From assembly GCA_030830725.1 (NCBI GenBank), contig JAURMN010000002.1, forward strand, positions 1-17,418: DNA of 17,418 nt, read 5' to 3'. The notes under the pieces were generated by a model. That model was not told the DNA's origin, searched no databases, and was given only the letters and a program-made list of their open reading frames with translations. Numbering within the stretch: the first letter of the stretch is position 1; every line of letters begins with the position of its first letter. Source of the stretch: Balneolales bacterium. GTDB lineage: Bacteria > Bacteroidota > Rhodothermia > Balneolales > Balneolaceae. The position numbers were made by a program, and so were the translations under genes. Of this stretch, positions 1 through 7,124 are shown in pieces.

Positions 1-59
1 AAGTTATAAGTCAGGCTTATAGTGGGCTTTGATCTTATATGAGCTGACTTCCTAAATGA

Positions 60-3000
60 TCAAGGATGACAAGAACACTGAATCTCACCAGCAGAGCGGG
101 ATAGAGCTTCCCAATCATGTTCACTGTCAAGTCCCTCCATTTCCCACCAAAATGGGTTTCTTTCTCGTGGTCGATGTCCCAATTCATTTAGAGTTGAGGA
201 ATCAAATAAACGACCATTTATCATGGTATAATAGACATTCTCAGTATCTCGAATGTTGTTAAGAGGATTTCCGTCAATGACAATCAGATCCGCAAGCTTT
301 CCGGCCTCTATAGATCCTAACTCTTCGTCCATTCCCAAATACCGTGCCCCATTGAGAGTAGCTACTTGTAGTGCCTCCATAGGGGTCATTCCCCCTTGTT
401 CAAACATCCAGAGTTCCCAATGTGCTCCAAGACCTTGCAATTGCCCGTGAGCACCAAGATTCACATTCACACCGGCACGCAATAGATCTTTGGCCAAAGC
501 CGCACTCAAGATATGCCCGTTTTCATACTCCTCATCAGGAATCATCACGCGGTGACGTGAACGCGAATCTACAATTGTGCGCGGTGTAAAGGTTAGTAAG
601 CGCTCTTTTTCCCATACATTCGTTTTTTGATACCAATAATACTCACCACTAATGGAGCCATAATTCACTACAAGTGTTGGCGTATATCCCACACCACTTA
701 GTCCCCAAACCGAAATCACATCCTCATACGCAGGATAAATGGGGATATTATGTTCCACTCCCGTATGTCCATCAAGAATCATACTCATATTATGATAGAA
801 TGTAGATCCACCTTCCGGATAGACCATCACCCCTAAATCACGGGAAGCCTGCATGACTTGTTGACGCTGATCACGACGGGGCTGATTATAACTCTTCACA
901 GAAATTCCCCCCATGGCTTGCGTTCTTTCAACAGCTGAACGTGCATCATCTAAACTATTAACTACTGCTTTAAAATCACCTTCCGCTCCATACAAAATCC
1001 GACCCGTTGAAAAAAGTCGAGGTCCGATCATCGCTCCGCTACGTATCAATTCCGCATGGGAAAAGATCATTTCGCTATCTGTAGAGGGATCATGAGCGGT
1101 TGTTACTCCATAAGCAAGATTGGCAAAATATTCCCATTGTTGTTGTGGGCTCAATCCATTACGGAAATTTCCAATGTGGGCATGCACATCAATAATACCA
1201 GGCATAATCGTTTTCCCAGAAAGGTCATAGACTATGGCTTCGCTTGGAATCACCACATCTGACTCTGAGCCTACCGCTTCAATTCGATTATTACGAACCA
1301 ATACTTTGCCGTTTTCAATTACAGGGAACCCACCTTCTTGATCCATGGTAATGATTCGGGCATTGGTGAACGCGATCAGACCACTGGGTTTATCGGACGA
1401 AAGAACTAGGCCTATATCAGATCCGGCCTTGGTAGCCAAGGGTAGTGTGCTATCTATTTCACCACCTAAAAACGCAAATGCTTGATCGAGTGAAACGTCG
1501 TAAACTTTCTCTCCCAGTGTCCATCTTAACGAGTTGCTTTTTCCCATCCAATGAAGGGAAAGGCCCGCATCCTCTGCCACTTGAGCCACTGGAATTGCCG
1601 ATGTGTTTGCATTTAGATCAAGTTCAAGTCCTGTTTTAGGGAATGGAGCGATGTACACTTTGAATAATTCATTGAAGGCAATCCATTGATTATCGGGTGA
1701 GGGTACAAAATTATTCGCATAGCGAGAGGTAAAATGCACTTGACGATCGCCACCATTCAAGTTTACACTCTCATACGTAGCGCCCAAATATCCACCACCC
1801 TGATAAAATATCCGATCTCCGGAAGCATTAAATCGAGGTCCAGATCCATTTTTAGAGATTAAATCGGATTCTTTTAATCCAGATCTACCACTTGAAGGAA
1901 TGGTATAAATTCCGGCGTGTAATGTGTAAGCAAATCCCTGTTGGGTATTTCCAGATTCACGGCGGAATACCACTTGAGACCCATCTGGAGAAAAGGATGG
2001 CTCTCTGTAAATCCCTTTTTCAGTGGTAATGGCCACGGGATTACCTTTTCGAGAGGTTAAATCAAATACCTTTACAGCTCCCGTAGCCTGGTCGGACCAA
2101 CTCACATACACGAGCTTTCTTCCGTCTTGAGAAAAAGAGGGTTCAAACTCGAATTCATCCGAACCAGAGGAAGTGACACGGACAGGAGTTCCGGAAGGCA
2201 TGGTTTTGCTCCATAACTTTCCGTCCGCAACGAAGACCAGTCGACTTCCATCTGGAGAACTTACGGCATGTCGAATTCCTTTCGCTGTGAACGCATCCGG
2301 TGCAGGATCAACTCTGAATAGAGCTGGTTCCGCAATTTCGTGCCGTATATCGGCCTCAAATGGGATATTGGTAATCGCTAAGGTTTTCGTATTAAGACGA
2401 TGCAATTTACCTGTTGCCCAAAAGACTATATCCCGGCTATCTGGAGTCCAGGAAAGATTCGTGTAGGGTCCAAAAATAGCCCATGCTTCTTGTTGATCTT
2501 TGCTTAACGAATCGAAAACCGGTTTTTCAATTCCACTTTCGAGATCTCGAATGTAGAGTACAGATTTAGTTCTGACACGTCGCACAAATGCAAGTTTTTT
2601 TCCATCTGGAGAGGGGGTGGGAGAAATGGCTCCGCCTGGACCACCGGTCACTCTTTCTACCTCTCCAGTCTGACGATCGAATCTGAAAATGGCATAAATC
2701 TGTGCATTAGGATCTTTATTATACTGGAAAAAGCCTCCTGGATACACATCGCGGGAATAATACACATATCGACCGTCGGCTGATGCAACAGGCTGTCCTA
2801 AATCCTGCTGTTCATTTGGTTTTTTCACCAATTGCATGCCCGTTCCACCTCCGGTTGCCGGCTTTCCATTTTTTCCGCCATACAGGTGATACATCCAGAT
2901 TTCACCTGACCCGAGGGATCGAGTAGAGGTAAAGTGTTTTCGCGCAAAGAGATACTGACCGTCATCAGCCCAACTTGCATTATTCAACAAGCGAAAACTC

Positions 3001-3464
3001 TCGTTCGTAACCTGGCGGGCTTCGGATCCATCCCGACGCATCACCCAAATGTTATCCCCTCCTGCAGCGTCACTAGTAAAGGAAATCCACTCCCCATCGG
3101 GGCTGAAACGAGGTTGGACTTCGAATGCTAGACCTGTTCGCAAGGGCTGAGCTTTTCCACCTTCGATAGGTAATACATAAAGATCCCCCATCAGGTCAAA
3201 AACAATCTCTTTTCCATCCGGGCTCACATCCACATTCATCCATGTCCCTTCTGAAATTGTTTTTTCAAGAACCTTCGTTGGGGCTCGATGAGAAGATATA
3301 TCCCATTTTTTTGGACTATTTGCGTCCGGGCTCTTTGCTATGGTCGACTCACTTTGAATGTTTTGGGCCTCTAACGCAGGAACTGTCCAAGGTGCCAACA
3401 AAAAAGCAATTAGAAAAGCACTCACTGATGTGACGAAGGAAAGCGTAGTAATACGGTTATTCAT
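60..3464 (-). CDS. Secreted PD40 beta-propeller / metal-dependent amidohydrolase fusion
   Basis: Predicted exported hydrolase of unknown substrate. From the chosen ATG the protein has 1134 residues. It starts with a signal peptide (MNNR, a hydrophobic run, then a likely cut near PALEAQ, residues about 1-34). Next comes a long TolB/PD40-type propeller (about 50-690) with around eleven blades marked by SPDG-like turns such as FSPDGEWISF, PSPDGKKLAF and FSPDGSQVVF. An amidohydrolase-superfamily domain follows (about 700-1100). Candidate metal ligands are H761 and H763 (DVHAH), K857 (VKSYN), and H900/H905 (GHTGVEH). The C-terminal IEAGKLADLIVIDGNPL stretch is typical of the superfamily. The usual GTD aspartate appears as LGAHGQ (H1006). 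An upstream in-frame ATG at 3488 adds eight residues and is less likely because it lengthens the signal-peptide n-region. It is transcribed divergently from the DUF486 gene. Family assignment is firm; substrate is unknown. Confidence 0.93.
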   Translation of the reverse strand: MNNRITTLSFVTSVSAFLIAFLLAPWTVPALEAQNIQSESTIAKSPDANSPKKWDISSHRAPTKVLEKTISEGTWMNVDVSPDGKEIVFDLMGDLYVLPIEGGKAQPLRTGLAFEVQPRFSPDGEWISFTSDAAGGDNIWVMRRDGSEARQVTNESFRLLNNASWADDGQYLFARKHFTSTRSLGSGEIWMYHLYGGKNGKPATGGGTGMQLVKKPNEQQDLGQPVASADGRYVYYSRDVYPGGFFQYNKDPNAQIYAIFRFDRQTGEVERVTGGPGGAISPTPSPDGKKLAFVRRVRTKSVLYIRDLESGIEKPVFDSLSKDQQEAWAIFGPYTNLSWTPDSRDIVFWATGKLHRLNTKTLAITNIPFEADIRHEIAEPALFRVDPAPDAFTAKGIRHAVSSPDGSRLVFVADGKLWSKTMPSGTPVRVTSSGSDEFEFEPSFSQDGRKLVYVSWSDQATGAVKVFDLTSRKGNPVAITTEKGIYREPSFSPDGSQVVFRRESGNTQQGFAYTLHAGIYTIPSSGRSGLKESDLISKNGSGPRFNASGDRIFYQGGGYLGATYESVNLNGGDRQVHFTSRYANNFVPSPDNQWIAFNELFKVYIAPFPKTGLELDLNANTSAIPVAQVAEDAGLSLHWMGKSNSLRWTLGEKVYDVSLDQAFAFLGGEIDSTLPLATKAGSDIGLVLSSDKPSGLIAFTNARIITMDQEGGFPVIENGKVLVRNNRIEAVGSESDVVIPSEAIVYDLSGKTIMPGIIDVHAHIGNFRNGLSPQQQWEYFANLAYGVTTAHDPSTDSEMIFSHAELIRSGAMIGPRLFSTGRILYGAEGDFKAVVNSLDDARSAVERTQAMGGISVKSYNQPRRDQRQQVMQASRDLGVMVYPEGGSTFYHNMSMILDGHTGVEHNIPIYPAYEDVISVWGLSGVGYTPTLVVNYGSISGEYYWYQKTNVWEKERLLTFTPRTIVDSRSRHRVMIPDEEYENGHILSAALAKDLLRAGVNVNLGAHGQLQGLGAHWELWMFEQGGMTPMEALQVATLNGARYLGMDEELGSIEAGKLADLIVIDGNPLNNIRDTENVYYTMINGRLFDSSTLNELGHRPRERNPFWWEMEGLDSEHDWEALSRSAGEIQCSCHP

Positions 3465-3615
3465 AAGGGTGTGGATTGTTACAATCATAGTTTGTACTTA
3501 AAAATCAGGCAAAATGGATGATGAAACCTGAAAATAAGGGAGTTGACACGGATCAACCTAACAATACAAAATCGATTTCAATAAACACAAAAACGTTCGG
3601 TATTCGAGCTCAGTA

Positions 3616-3645
3616 AGTATAAAAAACGTCTGTTTTCGTTATACT
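3616..3645. promoter_or_regulatory. Inverted repeat with TATACT hexamers on both strands, in divergent spacer
   Basis: AGTATAA at 3616-3622 is the reverse complement of TTATACT at 3639-3645. Inside it AAAAC (3623-3627) pairs with GTTTT (3632-3636) around a GTCT centre, with a two-base CG bulge on the right arm. It lies in the 222-base spacer between the amidohydrolase (minus) and the DUF486 gene (plus), so each arm could serve as a -10-like element for one direction, or the whole could be an operator. The symmetry is seen directly; the function is inferred. Confidence 0.4.
3621..3645 (+). promoter_or_regulatory. Candidate promoter element, copy 1 (AAAAAACGTC-N3-TTTCGTTATACT)
   Basis: AAAAAACGTC (3621-3630), three bases, then TTTCGTTATACT (3634-3645), ending 41 bases before the ATG at 3687. 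The same two blocks recur at 4542-4568 before the acyl-CoA dehydrogenase with a four-base spacer. TATACT is a plausible -10 hexamer. No good -35 hexamer is seen 17 bases upstream. The position and recurrence suggest a promoter for the DUF486/SET pair. Confidence 0.4.
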
Positions 3646-3686
3646 CTCTCGAATTTGCCAATTATTACAACGATCCTCTAAACGAT

Positions 3687-4058
3687 ATGAAATTGCTCCT
3701 TACGCTGTGTCTACTGCTATTGTCGAACACATTTATGACCCTGGCTTGGTATGGTCATTTAAAGTTTTCAGAGTGGTCATTGACGAGTAAGCTTGGGCTT
3801 TTTGGAATCATTCTTTTGAGTTGGGGACTCGCTTTTTTTGAGTATATCTTTCAGGTTCCAGCCAATAGGATTGGCTATGAGGGTTTGGGTGGTCCATTTT
3901 CAATTTGGCAACTTAAAGTCATCCAAGAGGTCATGACATTAGTGGTATTTTCCATTTTTACACTCGTAGTATGGAAGACGGAAGTGTTCAAATGGAATTA
4001 TTTTGTCGGTTTTGTATTCCTGGTCCTCGCCGTATTTTTCATTTTCAAAAAATGGTAA
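3687..4058 (+). CDS. DMT family (DUF486) small membrane protein
   Basis: A 123-residue inner-membrane protein with four predicted transmembrane helices, at about residues 2-20, 35-52, 80-97 and 104-120. The central segment FFEYIFQVPANRIGY followed by FSIWQLKVIQEVMTLVVF is the hallmark of the DUF486 family, annotated as a DMT-superfamily member. The length matches the family (about 110-125 residues). Its biological role is not established; transport is only suggested by the superfamily link. The ATG start is preceded by A/T-rich sequence with no clear ribosome binding site. A promoter-like element ends 41 bases upstream. The SET-domain gene follows after 69 bases on the same strand, so the two may be cotranscribed. 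Confidence 0.9.
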   Translation: MKLLLTLCLLLLSNTFMTLAWYGHLKFSEWSLTSKLGLFGIILLSWGLAFFEYIFQVPANRIGYEGLGGPFSIWQLKVIQEVMTLVVFSIFTLVVWKTEVFKWNYFVGFVFLVLAVFFIFKKW

Positions 4059-4127
4059 ATAAGAATTGTATGAATTCATTCAGGTATCTCCAATCGATTA
4101 TCCTCTCTTAAGATTTACCCCCTTAAT

Positions 4128-4514
4128 ATGACTACTGAATTTTCCTTTGTTTTGCGTGCATCTACCCATGGTATCGGTGTTTTTGCGACTCACGATATTC
4201 CCGAAGGATCATATCTTCGTCTGTTTGGTGATCAGGGATCTCCGAAAATCGTGTCTGTTTCTATAGACAGTCATGAAATTCCTCCACCCTTTGAGATGTA
4301 TTGTATCTATCGTGAAGAGGGGATGATTCGGCCTGTTGATTTTGGGTGTATGGAGGTCGGCTGGTATTTGAATCATTCAGATCAACCCAACGCCTTTCAT
4401 AAAGCATACGATTTCTATGCATTACGAGAGATTAAGTCTGGAGAAGAGATTTTAATAGACTATCATTCATTAGAAGAGCCTGAAGAGTTCAAAGAACCCT
4501 TCTTTCGGAGATAA
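4128..4514 (+). CDS. Stand-alone SET domain protein (putative lysine methyltransferase)
   Basis: A 128-residue protein that is almost entirely a SET domain. The N-terminal block is GIGVFATHDIPEGSYL (about 15-30, the GxGVFA SAM-site motif). Next is the knot motif YLNHSDQPNA with N82 and H83, and then DFYALREIKSGEEILIDYH ending with Y112, the position of the conserved SET tyrosine. No pre-SET or post-SET cysteines and no signal peptide are present, so it is probably cytoplasmic. Members of this family transfer a methyl group from S-adenosylmethionine to a protein lysine, but the target here is unknown. It follows the DUF486 gene with a 69-base gap. The 129 bases after it hold a separate promoter-like element for the next gene, so it probably ends the first plus-strand unit. 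Confidence 0.85.
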   Translation: MTTEFSFVLRASTHGIGVFATHDIPEGSYLRLFGDQGSPKIVSVSIDSHEIPPPFEMYCIYREEGMIRPVDFGCMEVGWYLNHSDQPNAFHKAYDFYALREIKSGEEILIDYHSLEEPEEFKEPFFRR

Positions 4515-4541
4515 TTAGCGGTTTACGGCTTCTTTACATAC

Positions 4542-4568
4542 AAAAAAACGTCAGGATTTCGTTATACT
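4542..4568 (+). promoter_or_regulatory. Candidate promoter element, copy 2
   Basis: A7-CGTC (4542-4552), four bases, then TTTCGTTATACT (4557-4568). The second block is identical over 12 bases to 3634-3645, and the first block matches 3621-3630 over ten bases. It sits 75 bases upstream of the TTG at 4644, in the gap after the SET gene. A short hairpin (ATCTGA 4575-4580 with TCAGAT 4590-4595) lies just downstream and would be in the 5' leader. It is the likely promoter of the acyl-CoA dehydrogenase/SGNH pair. Confidence 0.4.
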
Positions 4569-4643
4569 TAGTGGATCTGATTTTAAAGGTCAGATGTAAC
4601 ATCATTGAATTACTGGATCACCAGACAGTGTATTTAGACCAAA

Positions 4644-6215
4644 TTGGGAATAAACCTTCAATTAAAGACGGGTTATAAAACAAAAAACGTGGAACAATCG
4701 TTACTCAAAGAACCTATCCATCAGATTAAACAAGTTTTTGAAAGCTTCATCTCCACGTATCAGGAGAGACTTCAGGATCTCTTTCAATACAGTAATGAGC
4801 AAGACAAGCTCGGACTTCAGCGGGGGCTTCCGGAAGAGATGATGCAGGAGATTCTTAACTGTAAACCTCTTTCTGTCTTTATTCCTGAAGAATATGGAGG
4901 AAGAGGGGGGAATACTTCAGAAGCACTGAGTATGTTGGAGGTGAGTTCCTATCAATCTTTACCACTCTCTTTAATGATGGGTATCAATGGTGCACTTTTT
5001 CTTCAACCGCTTGCAAATTATGCTCAGGAGTCGGTCAAAGAATCTGTTTATGATAATATTCTGAATAAGAATAAAATGGGCGGGCTCATGATTACGGAGC
5101 CCGAATTTGGTTCCGATGCACTCAAAATGAAAACCGGATTTACTGAAGAAGGCAACCATTATCGAGTGAAAGGTATCAAGCATTGGGCAGGATTGACCGG
5201 ACAGGCGGATTACTGGCTCATCACAGCGCGTCCAGTAGAAGAAAATGGAGAATTGGGACGAGATGTCTCCTTTTTTGTTCATGATTCAGAAAACGGGGGG
5301 ATCAAGGTTTCGGAAGTGTTTAATAATCTAGGGCTGTACATGTTACCCTATGGACGTAATGAGATCGATATCAACGTACCGAAAGAGTTTAAGCTCGAGC
5401 CAAAGTCTATCGGGATCAAAATGATGTTGGATGTACTCCATCGCAGTCGCCTTCAATTTCCCGGGATGAGCACAGGGTTTCTTCGCAGAATGATGGACGA
5501 AGCCGTAGATCATTGCAAGACACGCTTCGTTGGTGGGCTCTCTCTGTTTAATTACGATCAAGTGAAAGCCCGAATTTCAAGCCTGCAGTCTCATTTCACG
5601 GCGAGCTCAGCCATGGCCTATTTTACCAGTCGACACGTACCTCTCCAAGAGGATACCTCCAAAATGGATTTGGCAGCAAACTCAATTAAATCGGTCAGTA
5701 CTGATTATATGCAATCCGCATCACAACATCTGTTGCAATTAGTGGGAGCAAAAGGATATCGACTCGATCATATCGCAGGTCGTTCCACGGTGGACAGCCG
5801 CCCATTTCAGATTTTTGAGGGCTCTAATGATATTCTTTATCAGCAAATTACCGAAAGTGTGCTCAAGTTAATGCGCGGTGCGAAGGAAACAAATCTGTAT
5901 GCATTTATCTCCAAGCATGAGCTGATGCAGCACGCTGCCGACAGGTTTAAGGATGTCCTCGACTTTGAAGTGGATTTAAAAATGGCACAGCGTAAACTTG
6001 TGGAATTAGGCCAGGCAATCGGGCGTATTGTCACACTCAATATGACCATCGAACTGGGTGCCAATGGGTTTGATAAATCGATGATAGAGAATGCGATCCA
6101 GGTTATCGAATCAGAAATCCGACAAATTCTCTCCGGATACCATTTCACTCCGGCTCACGTTACCCTGGCAGATCACGAATTTCCATTATCTGAAGGGTGG
6201 CGAAAGTATCTGTAA
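4644..6215 (+). CDS. Acyl-CoA dehydrogenase family protein
   Basis: A 523-residue flavoprotein of the acyl-CoA dehydrogenase superfamily, which oxidises an acyl-CoA at the alpha-beta bond using FAD. The N-terminal helical domain (about 20-145) contains FIPEEYGGRGG. The middle beta domain contains MITEPEFGSDALKMKTGF and the G-x-KHWAG stretch (about 150-195). The C-terminal helical domain includes HRSRLQFPGMSTG (about 270) and FQIFEGSNDILYQQI (about 388-402). E392 in the FEGSND segment occupies the place of the catalytic base of medium-chain-type enzymes. A further helical tail of about 110 residues makes the protein longer than the usual 380-400. The start is uncertain: the longest form uses TTG at 4644, while an in-frame GTG at 4689, preceded by an A-rich stretch, would give a protein 15 residues shorter. 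The SGNH gene follows after 33 bases, probably in one operon. Chain-length specificity cannot be read. Confidence 0.88.
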   Translation: MGINLQLKTGYKTKNVEQSLLKEPIHQIKQVFESFISTYQERLQDLFQYSNEQDKLGLQRGLPEEMMQEILNCKPLSVFIPEEYGGRGGNTSEALSMLEVSSYQSLPLSLMMGINGALFLQPLANYAQESVKESVYDNILNKNKMGGLMITEPEFGSDALKMKTGFTEEGNHYRVKGIKHWAGLTGQADYWLITARPVEENGELGRDVSFFVHDSENGGIKVSEVFNNLGLYMLPYGRNEIDINVPKEFKLEPKSIGIKMMLDVLHRSRLQFPGMSTGFLRRMMDEAVDHCKTRFVGGLSLFNYDQVKARISSLQSHFTASSAMAYFTSRHVPLQEDTSKMDLAANSIKSVSTDYMQSASQHLLQLVGAKGYRLDHIAGRSTVDSRPFQIFEGSNDILYQQITESVLKLMRGAKETNLYAFISKHELMQHAADRFKDVLDFEVDLKMAQRKLVELGQAIGRIVTLNMTIELGANGFDKSMIENAIQVIESEIRQILSGYHFTPAHVTLADHEFPLSEGWRKYL

Positions 6216-6248
6216 TCGATAGGACTCATTTTTAGACTCTTCCATACG

Positions 6249-7082
6249 ATGAATAAAGCTGAAAAAGAGGCCATTACCTCGTACATGATTCCTTTTTTGA
6301 ATCTGGAAAAGCATTTCCCGCTTCTTCCTGATGCTAAAAAAATAGCGCATCAGGCAGCCATGATGGGACTTACAGAAAAAGAGTTGAGCAGCCGGCGTAA
6401 TGAAATTCAAGATATTGTACGTAAAGCCGCCCTTGAACTGCTCCAAGAAGAGGAGGTTATGGATTGGTTCCCCAAATTACCTTTTAAACCGAATGATTCG
6501 CTGCTGGTCTTTGGAGACTCCACGGCAGACGATCTTCAGGGATGGTTTTCGATCTTGAGTCGAGTGTTGGATATTGGTATAGAGGAGGCTGAATTTACCT
6601 TTATCAACTCTGGATTATCCTATCAAACAACAACCGAAGCTTTACGTCGGATCCAGCGTGATTTGCTCGATCATGAACCGGACTGGATTTTTGTATCTCT
6701 GGGTCTTTTTGATGCCCTTCGAATGAAGGCATTACCTGATCGGACATTAGTTCCACTTGCTGAAACTTGGGAAAATCTCAACGCGATCGAATCTGTAATA
6801 CGATCAGTTACCCCAAATCCACCGATTTGGATTATTCCTCATCCGGTAATTCCTGAGATGCAAAAAGAGACGAATCTGTTTGATTTTACAATTTCCCCGG
6901 AAGATCTCTTTCAGGTTCAACAGCTCGTAGCGGGGAAAACAGGTTATCTCGTGGACCCGATGGCAAAACGATTTGGGACGCCCGCTGAGCGTTGGCATTA
7001 TTTATCGGATGGTATCCATGCTTCTCTTTCCGGTCAGCGAATTACGGCGAGGGAGGTCTTGCACTCCCTCATGGCCCGGTAG
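6249..7082 (+). CDS. SGNH-fold hydrolase-like protein with altered block III
   Basis: A 277-residue protein with an SGNH/GDSL-type fold from about residue 84 on. Block I is VFGDSTADD with nucleophile S91. NSGLSYQTTTEALRR supplies the block II glycine. Block V is SDGIHAS with D254 and H257. Block III, normally GxND, reads GLFDAL, so F154 stands where the oxyanion-hole Asn is expected. The first roughly 80 residues are helical and charged (KEAITSYMIPFLNLEKHFPL, then AHQAAMMGLTEKELSSRRNE) and match no family I know. There is no signal peptide, so it is likely cytoplasmic, unlike many secreted lipases and esterases of the family. It follows the acyl-CoA dehydrogenase closely, hinting at an acyl ester or thioester substrate, which is an inference. 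Its stop codon is one base from that of the convergent gene. Confidence 0.8.
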   Translation: MNKAEKEAITSYMIPFLNLEKHFPLLPDAKKIAHQAAMMGLTEKELSSRRNEIQDIVRKAALELLQEEEVMDWFPKLPFKPNDSLLVFGDSTADDLQGWFSILSRVLDIGIEEAEFTFINSGLSYQTTTEALRRIQRDLLDHEPDWIFVSLGLFDALRMKALPDRTLVPLAETWENLNAIESVIRSVTPNPPIWIIPHPVIPEMQKETNLFDFTISPEDLFQVQQLVAGKTGYLVDPMAKRFGTPAERWHYLSDGIHASLSGQRITAREVLHSLMAR

Positions 7083-7124
7083 ATCAAAAGCGAAATTTCA
7101 CTTCCAAAACATTCAAAACCGGGC
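7074..7124. repeat. GC-rich 7-bp inverted repeat spanning the convergent gene ends
   Basis: GCCCGGT (7074-7080) and ACCGGGC (7118-7124) are perfect reverse complements, 37 bases apart. They overlap the stop of the SGNH gene and the last codons of the opposing gene. No T-run follows on either strand, so it is not a classical terminator. It could form a 3'-end structure in either transcript. The functional meaning is weak. Confidence 0.25.

Noticed and set aside
1..59. Possible terminator after the amidohydrolase: TATAAG/CTTATA hairpin and AAGTCAG/CTGACTT arms.
   Set aside because: Stems are short, mutually exclusive and not followed by a T-run on the minus strand.
2173..2466. 97-codon open frame on the plus strand inside the amidohydrolase.
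   Set aside because: Lies wholly opposite a well-supported coding region and has no recognisable domain, so it is a shadow frame.
4070..4079. Perfect palindrome ATGAATTCAT between the DUF486 and SET genes.
   Set aside because: Ten-base A/T-rich palindromes arise easily by chance and there is no second copy or nearby promoter feature.
4575..4595. Hairpin ATCTGA/TCAGAT in the presumed leader of the acyl-CoA dehydrogenase, considered as a riboswitch.
   Set aside because: Only six pairs, no known riboswitch core and no alternative terminator.
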